DNA from: Moritella viscosa
GTDB taxonomy: Bacteria > Pseudomonadota > Gammaproteobacteria > Enterobacterales > Moritellaceae
Reading direction: 5' to 3'
Length of the DNA: 64,000 nt
NCBI GenBank assembly: GCA_000953735.1
Contig: LN554852.1
Span: forward strand, 4,971,846-5,035,845
Under the pieces are notes generated by a model. The model saw only the letters and a list, made by a program, of their open reading frames with translations. It did no database searches and was not told the origin of the DNA. The position numbers were made by a program, and so were the translations under genes. This document shows, one piece after another, positions 18,448-27,927 of the stretch (position 1 is the first letter of the stretch; each line of letters opens with the position of its first letter).

Positions 18448-19065
18448 ATGGGATTAAAAAAAATAGGCATGCTAATGCTAATGCTAGCCGCTTTAAGTCT
18501 AAGCCAAACAGCAGTTGCCAATGAGGTGCCAACACAATTTTCCACGGTTGGCCTCAACGCGCCAAAAAGTCAGGATGTTAATGGTTTCCGCTTTTCATTA
18601 TTCCATGGACAAACAGAAAAAGTACAAGGCTTTGATATGGCCGTATTAGGTTTATCTGAAGTAGATAAATTTGAAGGCATAAGTTTTAATTTATTGCTTG
18701 GAGCAAGTAAAGTAAACAAGGAATTTTCAGGAGCGTCATTTGGTTTACTTAACTGGCATCTAGGTCAAGATACCGGTTTTAACATGGCCCTTGTAAATAA
18801 CACCAGCCATGTGAAGGGTGTCAATTTAGCCATGGTTAATTTATCAAAAACAGTGGCGGGCGCAAATATAGGCTTAGTTAACTATAGCGACCGGTTATCT
18901 CTTGTTGATTTTGGTGTAATTAATTATGCAAAAACGGCTAAATTTCAATTTGGTTTATTCAACGTAACCGAAAACTTACAAGGTTTACAGATTGGTTTAT
19001 TAAACTATGCTGAAAATGGAGTGGTAAAAATATTACCGCTGATCAATTTTCAGCATTCATTTTAG
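18448..19065 (+). CDS. secreted repeat protein of the LA_2272/VC2662 type
   Basis: This 205-residue exported protein has a signal peptide (about 1-24, ending TAVA-NEV). Short repeats of roughly 18-21 residues follow, each ending in a GLxN or VNxS-like turn (GFNMALVNNT, GVNLAMVNLS, GANIGLVNYS, FGVINYAK, FGLFNVTE, IGLLNYAE). This regular beta pattern resembles LA_2272-type surface repeats. The function is unknown. I start at the ATG at 18448, with GGAG 6 bases upstream. The longer reading from 18391 puts extra polar residues ahead of a good signal peptide. Confidence 0.7.
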   Translation: MGLKKIGMLMLMLAALSLSQTAVANEVPTQFSTVGLNAPKSQDVNGFRFSLFHGQTEKVQGFDMAVLGLSEVDKFEGISFNLLLGASKVNKEFSGASFGLLNWHLGQDTGFNMALVNNTSHVKGVNLAMVNLSKTVAGANIGLVNYSDRLSLVDFGVINYAKTAKFQFGLFNVTENLQGLQIGLLNYAENGVVKILPLINFQHSF

Positions 19066-19148
19066 GTCGATTAATCGATAACTAAAATGCTAGACTATCA
19101 TCAAACGAAATGAACGAATGTTAAACTCACTCCGTAATTAGGTGCCGT

Positions 19149-19385
19149 ATGATCAAGCCACAAAAATTAGAAGAAATCGCGAAGCAAATACATGAATCTC
19201 TACCAACGGGTGTTAAATCGTTAGGAGCAGAAGTAGAAAAGAAGATCCATCAAGTATTGCAATCACAACTGAATAAACTTGATCTGGTTAACCGCGAAGA
19301 ATTTGAAGTTCAAACTAAAGTATTATTACGTACTCGTGAAAAGTTAGCGGCGTTAGAAGCACGTTTAACAGAACTCGAAAAATAA
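19149..19385 (+). CDS. ubiK: ubiquinone biosynthesis accessory factor UbiK
   Basis: A 78-residue protein of the BMFP/YqiC family. It has an amphipathic N-terminal helix ([14 protein letters not shown]) and a C-terminal coiled coil ([17 protein letters not shown]). UbiK works with UbiJ as a scaffold for the soluble ubiquinone-hydroxylation complex. It stands alone here with its own hairpin downstream. Confidence 0.92.
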   Translation: MIKPQKLEEIAKQIHESLPTGVKSLGAEVEKKIHQVLQSQLNKLDLVNREEFEVQTKVLLRTREKLAALEARLTELEK

Positions 19386-19393
19386 TAGATTGG

Positions 19394-19424
19394 CCTGATA
19401 TACTTTTTACTATTGTAATATCAG
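19394..19424. terminator. hairpin between ubiK and the channel gene
   Basis: CCTGATAT / ATATCAGG inverted repeat in the 86-base gap between convergent genes. Confidence 0.55.
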
Positions 19425-19471
19425 GTCACTATTTCTAGCTACTTCGCGTTTATCCAGTAAGAGACCTGTCC

Positions 19472-20548
19472 TTACTTATCTATGTTCAATAATAATACAT
19501 CTACCCAATTAATCTCGTGCTTACGGATCCGTTCATTAGCGATATAATGTAACACCTGACCATTCTTAAGTGCTGTGTCCATGGCTGGATTTAATTTAAA
19601 CCCTGTTCCTTTCTCATCGTCAGCAATAGCCATTAAAGTCATCGCATATTTTTCACGCAAAGGCTGAAATACATCACCAACCGTCATTTCCGGAGCGCCT
19701 TCTAAAGTCAGAGAATATAACGTAGCCTCCTCAAGAGTAGAAAACAATTGTTCATGGACAATACTGGCACCAGGCGACTGCATCGTTCGTACTAAAATTT
19801 CGGCATGGCGTGAACTTGCGCATTCGACATTGGGACAATGCGCTCGCAGCAGATCAGCTTTACTTTCCTCATGAAAATAAGCACTGATATGCGCCTTTTT
19901 TGAGGCGTGTGATGAGGCACTTAATGCCATAGATAGTGTCATTTCATCATTTTCACCATCAACAATAATAGAACTCGCCTGTGCAATCGCAATACGCGCT
20001 AATTCATCACGATCGGTGAAAGATTCTAGTTTGGCAAACTCCACATCCAGCAGTTGTGGGAATGGATGGCTCATATCGCGCTCAACACACAAAATTATCT
20101 TGCGTTTATACCGCTTTTTATCGGCAAGAATCAGCTCTAAAATCCGTTTAGTGCGATGCGCACGCCAGCCTAAAATTAAAATATGGTCGCTATAAGTACT
20201 AAAATCTTTTTTTCCGTTCATACCTTTCCTTGCGAGTGCCACGATTGCTTGCGTGGTTTTACCAATCGCAGCACCAAAAATTAATAACCCAAAAGGGATC
20301 TGTACCAAAGCAACAACAAGTTGTCCATGTGCTGTCGCCGGCGATAAATCACCAAAACCAACCGTGCTGATCACCACAACGGTGTAATAGAAAAATGTCA
20401 GCGGTTCAATTAACGTGCTTTCACCCGCTAACCATAACAATCCCCATACGACGGCTAAATAACTACAAAAAATAAAAAATAGATTCGCCCAACGCAGTTC
20501 AGCAGTGAGCTTGCGTAACGCTAGGCTAATTAATCGAGATATATACAT
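19472..20548 (-). CDS. two-helix potassium channel with RCK/TrkA-N domain
   Basis: 358 residues. Two membrane helices (about 20-45 and 80-105) flank the pore loop with the K+ selectivity filter TVGFGD. A cytoplasmic Rossmann RCK domain follows (HILILGWRAHRTKRILELIL) with further RCK sequence to the C-terminus. This is the layout of prokaryotic ligand-gated K+ channels related to Kch and MthK. The gating ligand cannot be told. The gene begins 6 bases after the hydrolase gene on the same strand, so the two are probably cotranscribed. Confidence 0.85.
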   Translation of the reverse strand: MYISRLISLALRKLTAELRWANLFFIFCSYLAVVWGLLWLAGESTLIEPLTFFYYTVVVISTVGFGDLSPATAHGQLVVALVQIPFGLLIFGAAIGKTTQAIVALARKGMNGKKDFSTYSDHILILGWRAHRTKRILELILADKKRYKRKIILCVERDMSHPFPQLLDVEFAKLESFTDRDELARIAIAQASSIIVDGENDEMTLSMALSASSHASKKAHISAYFHEESKADLLRAHCPNVECASSRHAEILVRTMQSPGASIVHEQLFSTLEEATLYSLTLEGAPEMTVGDVFQPLREKYAMTLMAIADDEKGTGFKLNPAMDTALKNGQVLHYIANERIRKHEINWVDVLLLNIDK

Positions 20549-20554
20549 ATTGAC

Positions 20555-21421
20555 CTAATGTTTATTAATAGCTAAGTGCTGGCGAATAAGGTCAGCCGTT
20601 TGCAGCGGTTGCTCTAACGGGAACAAATGCCCACCGTCCACTTCAACCAGTTTAATATGTGGCTGCTTACGCAATAATCGAGCGACGGCTTCTGTCGATA
20701 ACGTATCAGAGTTACACCCTCTGATCACCACGGTATCGGTCGTTAAATTTTTAACGCTCGACCAAACCCAAGGTACTGTCTGATAAATAGAAGCTTCCCA
20801 CTCACGACTATAACTCAGTTTAAAACCGTCATCGGTTTGGTACAAACCTTCGGCCATGTAATCAGCTAATACGCTGTCAGAAATACCTTTAAAACCACGC
20901 ACTTTACGGTGAAAATCGAAACCTTGCTGAATATTAGCAAACGTATTTGGACGTCTTAATGTTTTTTCAACCAGTGGTAATTTCTTACGTAAGAAGTGAG
21001 GTAGATTACGCATAACCCAAATCATATGGGGTTCAAGAATAACCGGGTCCAGAAGAACAAGTTGTTTCACTTTTTCAGGCTCACGAACCGCACAAATGAT
21101 ACTAATCAAACCACCCATCGAATGGCCGACTAAGGTAACGGGCTCTGGTTGCGCGGTAATAAAACGACAAGCGTCATCGATCATTAATCGCCAATTATCA
21201 AAATCATCGGGAACCGGTAATGGCCATAACGGACGCTGGTAAACAGCGCTAACTTTATATTCGTCGGTAAGCGGTTGTAACATTTGTTGATACATGGCTG
21301 GCGGAAAACCATTAGCATGAAAAAAAACCAAATGCTCACCTTCCCCACCGATATGTTTAGCGGGTAACCCAGCAGCGACAGAGCCCTGCGCTGATAATTG
21401 TTCTGCGATCCATTGCTTCAT
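20555..21421 (-). CDS. alpha/beta hydrolase
   Basis: The 288-residue alpha/beta hydrolase has the nucleophile elbow GHSMGG (Ser about 100). The oxyanion-hole region is VFFHANGFPP and the terminal catalytic His is in DGGHLFPLEQP. It has no signal peptide, so it should be cytoplasmic. The substrate is unknown. Its only close partner is the K+ channel gene 6 bases downstream. Confidence 0.85.
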   Translation of the reverse strand: MKQWIAEQLSAQGSVAAGLPAKHIGGEGEHLVFFHANGFPPAMYQQMLQPLTDEYKVSAVYQRPLWPLPVPDDFDNWRLMIDDACRFITAQPEPVTLVGHSMGGLISIICAVREPEKVKQLVLLDPVILEPHMIWVMRNLPHFLRKKLPLVEKTLRRPNTFANIQQGFDFHRKVRGFKGISDSVLADYMAEGLYQTDDGFKLSYSREWEASIYQTVPWVWSSVKNLTTDTVVIRGCNSDTLSTEAVARLLRKQPHIKLVEVDGGHLFPLEQPLQTADLIRQHLAINKH

Positions 21422-21575
21422 AATCGGCCTATTTTTACATGTGCGACTTAATACTTTGTACTAATTCTATAATTTTTTGAACTTCAAACTATATGAATAA
21501 AACACAACCTAAGTATTACGTACGCAAGTTAGAATTACGATATACTTCAATATCATAATTCTACATTACATTTAC

Positions 21576-22418
21576 TTATTCTGGAACTAACCACTCAAGA
21601 CGGAAAAATGCATTTTGATCTTGCGCTAATTCTTTCGTTAACCAAGGCAGTAACTCTTCCATTTGCGAAACTAATTTCCACGGTGGATTAATAACAACCA
21701 TACCAGTACCAGTCATACCACGTTCTTCAGTATCACCTTTTACGCATAACTCGATCACTAAAATCTTTTTAATGCCAGTACCAACAAAATCACGCATTAA
21801 GCGAACAATCGTACGACGCTCAATAACTGGGTACCATAATGCATAAGTACCCGTTGCAAAACGGCGATAAGTTTGTGCGATCTCTTGAACAACTTGGCGG
21901 TATTCCGTTTTGATTTCATAAGACGGGTCCAATAGTACGAGTCCACGCTTTGAACGTCCCGGTAATAGCGCTTTTAAGCCTTCGTATGCATCTTTTTTAT
22001 GAACACGCGCTTGGCGATCTCCAGCAAATTCTTGCTCCAGTAATTTTACATCAGCTGGATGTAACTCAGTCATTTGCATGCGGTCTTGCTCACGTAATAA
22101 TAAACGCGCAACCAATGGTGACCCAGGATAATGTTTCAACGTCGACGTTTTATTTAATTGTTTAATTACACTTAAATAAGGGATGATTGGCGCAGGCACT
22201 TCATTTTGCTGCCAAATACGCGCAATACCATCAACATACTCAGCTGTTTTTTCAGCATGTTCACTCGACAAGCTATAACGACCGGCTGCAGAATGAGTAT
22301 CGTGATAAATAAAAGGTGTATCCTTTTGTTTTAACGCTTCTAAAATCAATACTTCGACCGTGTGTTTAAGTACATCAGCAAAGTTGCCAGCGTGAAAACT
22401 GTGGCGATAGCTCAGCAT
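21576..22418 (-). CDS. rlmJ: 23S rRNA (adenine2030-N6)-methyltransferase
   Basis: The 280-residue protein opens MLSYRHSFHAGNFADVLKHT, a signature of RlmJ. It has a SAM-binding domain and the methyltransferase motif IV as LLDPSYEIK. RlmJ methylates A2030 of 23S rRNA during assembly of the large subunit. Single gene. Confidence 0.94.
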   Translation of the reverse strand: MLSYRHSFHAGNFADVLKHTVEVLILEALKQKDTPFIYHDTHSAAGRYSLSSEHAEKTAEYVDGIARIWQQNEVPAPIIPYLSVIKQLNKTSTLKHYPGSPLVARLLLREQDRMQMTELHPADVKLLEQEFAGDRQARVHKKDAYEGLKALLPGRSKRGLVLLDPSYEIKTEYRQVVQEIAQTYRRFATGTYALWYPVIERRTIVRLMRDFVGTGIKKILVIELCVKGDTEERGMTGTGMVVINPPWKLVSQMEELLPWLTKELAQDQNAFFRLEWLVPE

Positions 22419-22618
22419 AATATTTCCAATATAAAAATGATAAATTAATTGCGGTAAAGGGTAGCACTATTTACTTAAAACTAGGCTATTTATTCTATCT
22501 TTCAAGTACCCAATAGTATGCTTTATTCATACTTTCGTTAATGATTCAGTTGTTATAGTGATTAGTGCAGTTCGACGGTATACATACGGTTCTATTAATT
22601 TGACCAAAGGACACAACC

Positions 22619-23365
22619 ATGCAGCAATCATTAATACTCATATTATCGCTTCTACTATCAGCTTGTAGCCTTAATCAAAAACGTTTAACTTCATCTCCAG
22701 TATTTAATAAAAATCCGCTGTTAACCACAACGGGAAAAGCACATTACCTTAATTGGGACCGCGCATTAACAGCATCCATCTTACTGAATAAAGACTACTC
22801 TTTTAACCAGCACATAGATGCTTACACCGCTCTTTATCATCCAGACATTGTAAATTTTTATAATAATGATGACGCCTTGCTTGCACTCAAAAAAATAAAA
22901 CTACGCCGACACTGGAAAATGAGTAATGAACAACAACGAGGGCAACTTCTACGCTTACAAACCGAGGTCAATCTAGGTGCTTATGATCGCCAGCTGCAAG
23001 CATTTCCAATTAAAGCCATTAAACTACGTAATGAGCAACAAAATTATCAATATAAATTAACTAAAACACTACCGAAAGAAAGCAGTTTCCCCCCATATTT
23101 TTATATTTATATTTATATTAGTAATATAACCCAGCTTAAACAGTTAAAATTAGAACCTGTACTAGCCCGATTAGTAACGAGCAATAATATTCAACGAGGT
23201 CATATCAACAGCCTACCTATCGATATCGAAATTAACATTAATCAAGTTGCAGGTCAGCAAGGAGAGGGATTGGGCGCAATCATGACTCGCGTAATTTTTT
23301 ACAGCGATATAGGCAGAGAAGTACCACTGAGAATTGATTTATTCTCAGTGGTGGACAATGAGTAA
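22619..23365 (+). CDS. lipoprotein of unknown function
   Basis: 248 residues with a lipoprotein signal (lipobox LLSAC, Cys16). The rest is a soluble, presumably periplasmic domain rich in Lys, Asn and Gln. A run of alternating aromatics, FYIYIYIS, sits over a short TTTATA-type simple repeat at 23098-23120. I do not recognise a family. It is convergent with ilvA. Confidence 0.6.
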   Translation: MQQSLILILSLLLSACSLNQKRLTSSPVFNKNPLLTTTGKAHYLNWDRALTASILLNKDYSFNQHIDAYTALYHPDIVNFYNNDDALLALKKIKLRRHWKMSNEQQRGQLLRLQTEVNLGAYDRQLQAFPIKAIKLRNEQQNYQYKLTKTLPKESSFPPYFYIYIYISNITQLKQLKLEPVLARLVTSNNIQRGHINSLPIDIEININQVAGQQGEGLGAIMTRVIFYSDIGREVPLRIDLFSVVDNE

Positions 23366-23385
23366 ATTTGACCCATCGATACTAT

Positions 23386-24951
23386 TTAATGCGCAAGAAA
23401 AAACTTATACGCCGGATTGTTAGTTTCTTCTTTATATTGATAACCCAACTTAACTAAATAAGCTGAAAAAGCTTTCATCTCACCATCAGGTAACTCAAAG
23501 CCCGTTAATACACGACCATAAGCAGCACCATGGTTACGATAATGAAATAAGGTAATATTCCAATTCATACCTAGGGTTAATAGAAAGTTTTGCAATGCGC
23601 CTGGATGTTCAGGGAATTCAAAGCTAAACAAACGTTCTTGCAAATCTTCAGCAGGACGCCCACCAACCATATAACGTACATGCTGTTTGGCCATTTCATC
23701 TTCAGATAAATCAACCACTGGGTACTCTGCATCTTCCAGCTGTGTAATGACAGTCGCTAATTCAGCCGTACCTTGGGGCGTACGTAAACCGACAAAGATA
23801 TTTGCCGCGGCACGATTAGAATAACGGTAGTTAAATTCAGTCACCGCACGGTTACCGATTAATTCACAGAACTTTAAGAATGCACCAGGACGTTCAGGGA
23901 TCGTCACCGCAAGCACAGCTTCCTTCTTCTCGCCATATTCACTACGCTCTGATACATAACGTAATGAATGGAAATTGACATTAGCACCGCTTAAGATCGC
24001 GGTCATATTCTGATCACGTAAACCGTTTAATTCAGTATATTTTTTTAATCCTGCCAGTGCTAATGCCCCCGATGGTTCAGCAATTGCACGGGTATCTTCA
24101 AAAATATCTTTTAACGCTGCACAGATCTCATCACTGCTCACCGTGATCACATCATCGATAAATTCATTACAAAGGCGGAATGTTTCAGTACCAATCCGCT
24201 TTACCGCCACACCATCGGCAAAAATACCCACACGGTCAAGCGTGACGGGTTCACCAGCATCTAAGGCCGCGCGTAAACAGGCTGAATCTCGAGGCTCAAC
24301 ACCAATCACTTTAATTGATGGTTTTAATTGTTTGATATACACAGCAATACCCGCAGCAAGACCGCCGCCGCCAACAGGCACAAAGATATAATCTAAATGG
24401 GCATTTTGTTCTAGCAGTTCACGAGCAATAGTACCTTGCCCCGCGATAACATCCGGATCATCAAACGGCGGGATCAAGGTATAACCTTCTTCTGCTGAAA
24501 GTGTCTTGGCATGATTTGATGCTTCATCAAAATTATCACCATATAAACAAACGTCGGCACCAAAACCACGCACCGCGCTCACTTTAATATCGGGGGTAAT
24601 AACCGGCATCACAATAATGGCTTTAATACCCAACTTCTTAGCAGACAAGGCAACACCTTGGGCATGATTCCCCGCAGAAGCAGCAACGACGCCACGTAAT
24701 TTTTGTTCTTCAGATAATTGCACCAATTTATTAAATGCACCGCGTAATTTAAACGAGTGCACGGGTTGGCGATCTTCACGTTTAAGAAGAATACTATTAC
24801 CCAAACGTTCAGATAATTTTGTTAATGGTTGTAACGGGGTGACCACAGCAGCTTCATAAACCGGTGATAACAGGATCTTACATAAGTATTCACTTGCTGT
24901 AAGTTGTGATTGGGGTTGTTGGGGCTCGTTATTTGTCACTCGATCATCCAT
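23386..24951 (-). CDS. ilvA: threonine ammonia-lyase, biosynthetic
   Basis: 521 residues. The PLP-dependent catalytic domain covers about 1-330, with PLP lysine in SFKLRGAFNK, glycine loop VGGGGLAAG and SAGNHAQG. Two ACT-like regulatory domains follow (about 345-420 and 440-515). The double ACT domain marks the isoleucine-feedback-inhibited biosynthetic form. It deaminates threonine to 2-oxobutyrate, the entry to isoleucine. It is detached from ilvGMED, about 4.4 kb away. Confidence 0.96.
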   Translation of the reverse strand: MDDRVTNNEPQQPQSQLTASEYLCKILLSPVYEAAVVTPLQPLTKLSERLGNSILLKREDRQPVHSFKLRGAFNKLVQLSEEQKLRGVVAASAGNHAQGVALSAKKLGIKAIIVMPVITPDIKVSAVRGFGADVCLYGDNFDEASNHAKTLSAEEGYTLIPPFDDPDVIAGQGTIARELLEQNAHLDYIFVPVGGGGLAAGIAVYIKQLKPSIKVIGVEPRDSACLRAALDAGEPVTLDRVGIFADGVAVKRIGTETFRLCNEFIDDVITVSSDEICAALKDIFEDTRAIAEPSGALALAGLKKYTELNGLRDQNMTAILSGANVNFHSLRYVSERSEYGEKKEAVLAVTIPERPGAFLKFCELIGNRAVTEFNYRYSNRAAANIFVGLRTPQGTAELATVITQLEDAEYPVVDLSEDEMAKQHVRYMVGGRPAEDLQERLFSFEFPEHPGALQNFLLTLGMNWNITLFHYRNHGAAYGRVLTGFELPDGEMKAFSAYLVKLGYQYKEETNNPAYKFFLAH

Positions 24952-25069
24952 TGAAATATAACTGACAAGTTAACGCATTGGCATGCAATCGTTAACGCTA
25001 TAATTTAGTTATAACAACAATCGAAACAGATAAAAAGGTTTAACTCAGGATAACTTTTTGCAGGAAATA

Positions 25070-25094
25070 AAAAAGGGAGCATTTCGCTCCCCTT
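25070..25094 (-). terminator. terminator after the symporter gene
   Basis: GGGAGC / GCTCCC stem followed by TTTTTT on the minus strand. Confidence 0.9.
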
Positions 25095-25114
25095 TGGATA
25101 TTTATATTAATTGA

Positions 25115-26398
25115 TTAAGCTGTTTTAGCTACTGTATTTGTATCTTCAGAACCATGTGCTATTTCGAGGTTTAGTTCACCTTCACTCTTAGCAACAATCG
25201 TATTAACCGCTGTATCACCGATTACATTAGCAGAAGTACAGAACATATCATTAATACGGTCAACCGCAGCAATAATAGCGAGTGCTTCAACAGGTAGACC
25301 AAGTTGCGTGAGTAACACACCGATCATCACGATACCGCCACCTGGTACACCACCTGCGCCAACAGATAGTAATAGGATAGTTAGACCCATAGTAAACATA
25401 TCAGTAACTTGCAGTGGTGTGCCGTATGCGTTGGCAGCAAATACTGTCGCAATTGAGATGTAGATAGAAACACCAGACATGTTCATTGTAGCGCCCAGTG
25501 GAACACCAAAACCAGCAACTGTTTTCGATACACCAATCTTATCCGTAAGGGTACGCATAGTTACCGGGATTGTCGCGTTTGAACTTGCTGTCGATAGTGA
25601 AAATAGGAACTGCTCACGAACTTGACGACGGAATGTGGCTGGGCGGATACCCGTTGATGCCCATACTGCTAGTGGGTATACAATTAATATCCATACTAAA
25701 AGCAATGCTACAACTAGACCCACATAACTCGCAACTGAAGCTAGCGTTGCACCATCAAGCGTCGCACCTAATTGAATCATTAACGCGAATACACCAAACG
25801 GGGCAAAGCTCATGATTAGGCTAACAAGTTTCATCATGATGTCGTTCGCGATTTGGAATGCATTAACCGCTGGACCACCTTTCTTGTCTAGCGCTTGAAT
25901 TGCTAGGCCAGTGATGATTGCCATGAAGATGATTTGTAACATGTCACCAGAAGCAAATGCTTGCACTGGGTTACTTGGTACGATGTTAACAATCATTTGA
26001 CCGATATCAGGTGTTTCTGTTGATGTTAGATGTACCGCAGTACCACCTAATTCAGCAAGGTTTGCACCAACACCTGGTTGAACAATCATTGCCACAATAA
26101 GTGCTACTGTGATTGCGATTGCTGTATTAGCTAGGTAAAGGAAGAACGTTTTACCACCTAAGCGACCAAAACTTTTGATGTCTTTCAGTTCACATACACC
26201 ACATACAATAGAGATGAAAACTAATGGCACAACCATTAATTTAATCAGTGATACAAACATAGTACCGACTGCAGTAGCTGCACCGACAAAATATGTATCA
26301 AGGAATGATCCTGCACCAAAGCCGTACTGAACAATTGTACCCAGTAACAAGCCCACAAACAGGGATATAAATATTTTCGAACTTAGTGATTTATCCAT
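25115..26398 (-). CDS. dicarboxylate/amino acid:cation symporter (DAACS family)
   Basis: 427 residues with about eight membrane helices and two hairpin loops. Family motifs are SLSTASSNATIPVTM (serine-rich hairpin HP1), GATMNMSGVS (the NMDGT-like unwound helix 7, here NMSGV) and the C-terminal DRINDMFCTSANVIGDTAVNTIVAK. These transporters use Na+ or H+ to take up C4-dicarboxylates or acidic and neutral amino acids. NMSGV in place of NMDGT argues against simply naming it GltP or DctA, and the substrate is open. Confidence 0.88.
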   Translation of the reverse strand: MDKSLSSKIFISLFVGLLLGTIVQYGFGAGSFLDTYFVGAATAVGTMFVSLIKLMVVPLVFISIVCGVCELKDIKSFGRLGGKTFFLYLANTAIAITVALIVAMIVQPGVGANLAELGGTAVHLTSTETPDIGQMIVNIVPSNPVQAFASGDMLQIIFMAIITGLAIQALDKKGGPAVNAFQIANDIMMKLVSLIMSFAPFGVFALMIQLGATLDGATLASVASYVGLVVALLLVWILIVYPLAVWASTGIRPATFRRQVREQFLFSLSTASSNATIPVTMRTLTDKIGVSKTVAGFGVPLGATMNMSGVSIYISIATVFAANAYGTPLQVTDMFTMGLTILLLSVGAGGVPGGGIVMIGVLLTQLGLPVEALAIIAAVDRINDMFCTSANVIGDTAVNTIVAKSEGELNLEIAHGSEDTNTVAKTA

Positions 26399-26845
26399 AA
26401 CAAACTCAGCCTTTCAATTATCATAGTAGTGTGTGTTTTTTTACTTATATATTATTTTTATATTTTTACAATTCTTTGCACTGCAAGACTTGATGGGTGG
26501 AGAGTATTACAACTACATTGACGAATGGAAGCAGTTCAATCATCTGGCAACAGGAAAGTTGAGGTTGGTCACATATCCAAGTATTTTTCGACCTTTTACG
26601 AGTATGTAACATCTACACAATCATCAATAAAAGCCTCTTTAAATTAAGAAACGTCAATTTTATCGGGTTAAAACCACCAAAAACCCTTATATACTCAAAA
26701 GTAGGCATTATATCGATAATAAAAGAAATTAAAAAAACAGGCTTGTTTTAACAAAGGTAGTGATTTGTAGCGTAAATTTAACTTAAGTTACCATTACGGA
26801 CCAACAAGATAAAAAAATACAGACCATTAAAAATAAGTAACAGAT
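26399..26845. other. intergenic region, no gene seen
   Basis: About 450 bases upstream of the symporter gene with no convincing reading frame or RNA structure. It should hold the symporter promoter (minus strand) but I cannot pick it out. Confidence 0.4.
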
Positions 26846-26876
26846 AAAAAGGCACTCAGAAAGGCTCTGAGCACCT
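26846..26876 (-). terminator. terminator after the glucosaminidase gene
   Basis: Nine-pair stem with two G-T wobbles (GGTGCTCAG / CTGAGTGCC) followed by TTTTTA on the minus strand. Confidence 0.75.
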
Positions 26877-26894
26877 CACAAACAAACTAGATGA

Positions 26895-27866
26895 TTATTC
26901 TGCTACAGCCGATTTTACTGGTTCTTCTGGCGTTACAGTGTGATTTTCAACATTATCGGCAGCCTTGTTAGACTCAACTATTGTTGAATCACTATTTTTC
27001 GCTTCAACAATAGTTGAGTCAGTTGTTAAAGTGATGACATCTGGGAGCACAATCGCTTCTTCTGCATCAATTTCGGTCACTACAGGTTTTGGTGCCGCAC
27101 ATAAACGATAATCTGTATTTTTATTATTTCGCCAGAATTGACGGTTGTGACGGATCATTGCGCGAACTTCTGCAATGTACGCCTCTTTTCTTTCCGAGTA
27201 ATTAATTAACCCTGCCGCGAGTGCGCAGGCATTAATAACATCGCCGTTTTTACGTAACTCAGAACGGATTTCACGTAGCGGTAAATAACTTTGGTTTCTA
27301 TTGATATTGCGGAAATATGAACGAACAGACGCCTCGGTCGAATCAAAGCTTGCCACTTCATGCGCAGCCCCTTGCTCGCGTTGATTTGGTACAATCCCAC
27401 AACCTTTGCTAAAGCACCATTGACCAAAGAAGTTATGTCCAAGTTTTGCAAAGCGTGATGAGCCCCAACCAGTCTCATTCGCCGACTGACTAAATACCAG
27501 TTCTTCAGGAATAATATCTACGTGTAACAATAATGCATTAATCAAGGCATGGTCATTATTAGCAGTCACCTTATACATGCTGGCCATATCTTGTAGCTGC
27601 ACTTGCTCTTGTGCTGTTAATGTTGTTTTAGTCTGCCAATGAATGAGCAATGTACGCTCAGCTAATACTTCAGCAGTAACGGTATCAAACGCGGGTTGTA
27701 GATAATTAAAGAATGCATTTTTTTTGGCAGTAACATCATTGAACGCAGAAAAATCTGGCACATCTGGTTTTTCGACTTCAATCGCATCATCAGATTTAAG
27801 GACAGTATAAAGACCGAACAGACCCAGTCCAGTAAGAAGAAGTAAAGCTGTTATTTTCTTTTGCAT
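26895..27866 (-). CDS. Bax-type glucosaminidase domain protein
   Basis: 323 residues: an N-terminal membrane anchor or signal (MQKKITALLLLTGLGLFGLY), then a glucosaminidase domain (about 100-260). This domain has ILPEELVFSQSANETGWGSSRFAK-type sequence, where the Glu of ANETGWG is the likely catalytic acid, then NFFGQWCF, and a variable acidic tail. It resembles E. coli Bax and the FlgJ muramidase fold, so peptidoglycan cleavage in the periplasm is inferred. I start at the ATG at 27866, because the ATG at 27881 lies inside the terminator stem of the upstream ald gene. Confidence 0.8.
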   Translation of the reverse strand: MQKKITALLLLTGLGLFGLYTVLKSDDAIEVEKPDVPDFSAFNDVTAKKNAFFNYLQPAFDTVTAEVLAERTLLIHWQTKTTLTAQEQVQLQDMASMYKVTANNDHALINALLLHVDIIPEELVFSQSANETGWGSSRFAKLGHNFFGQWCFSKGCGIVPNQREQGAAHEVASFDSTEASVRSYFRNINRNQSYLPLREIRSELRKNGDVINACALAAGLINYSERKEAYIAEVRAMIRHNRQFWRNNKNTDYRLCAAPKPVVTEIDAEEAIVLPDVITLTTDSTIVEAKNSDSTIVESNKAADNVENHTVTPEEPVKSAVAE

Positions 27867-27899
27867 ATAAAAAAGCACCATTAATAAATAATGGTGCTA
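27867..27899 (-). terminator. terminator after ald, abutting the next start codon
   Basis: AGCACCATTA / TAATGGTGCT stem followed by TTTTTTAT on the minus strand. The U-tract ends at the ATG of the glucosaminidase gene. Confidence 0.88.
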
Positions 27900-27927
27900 A
27901 TTTAACACGTTATTGCAATAAGCTAGA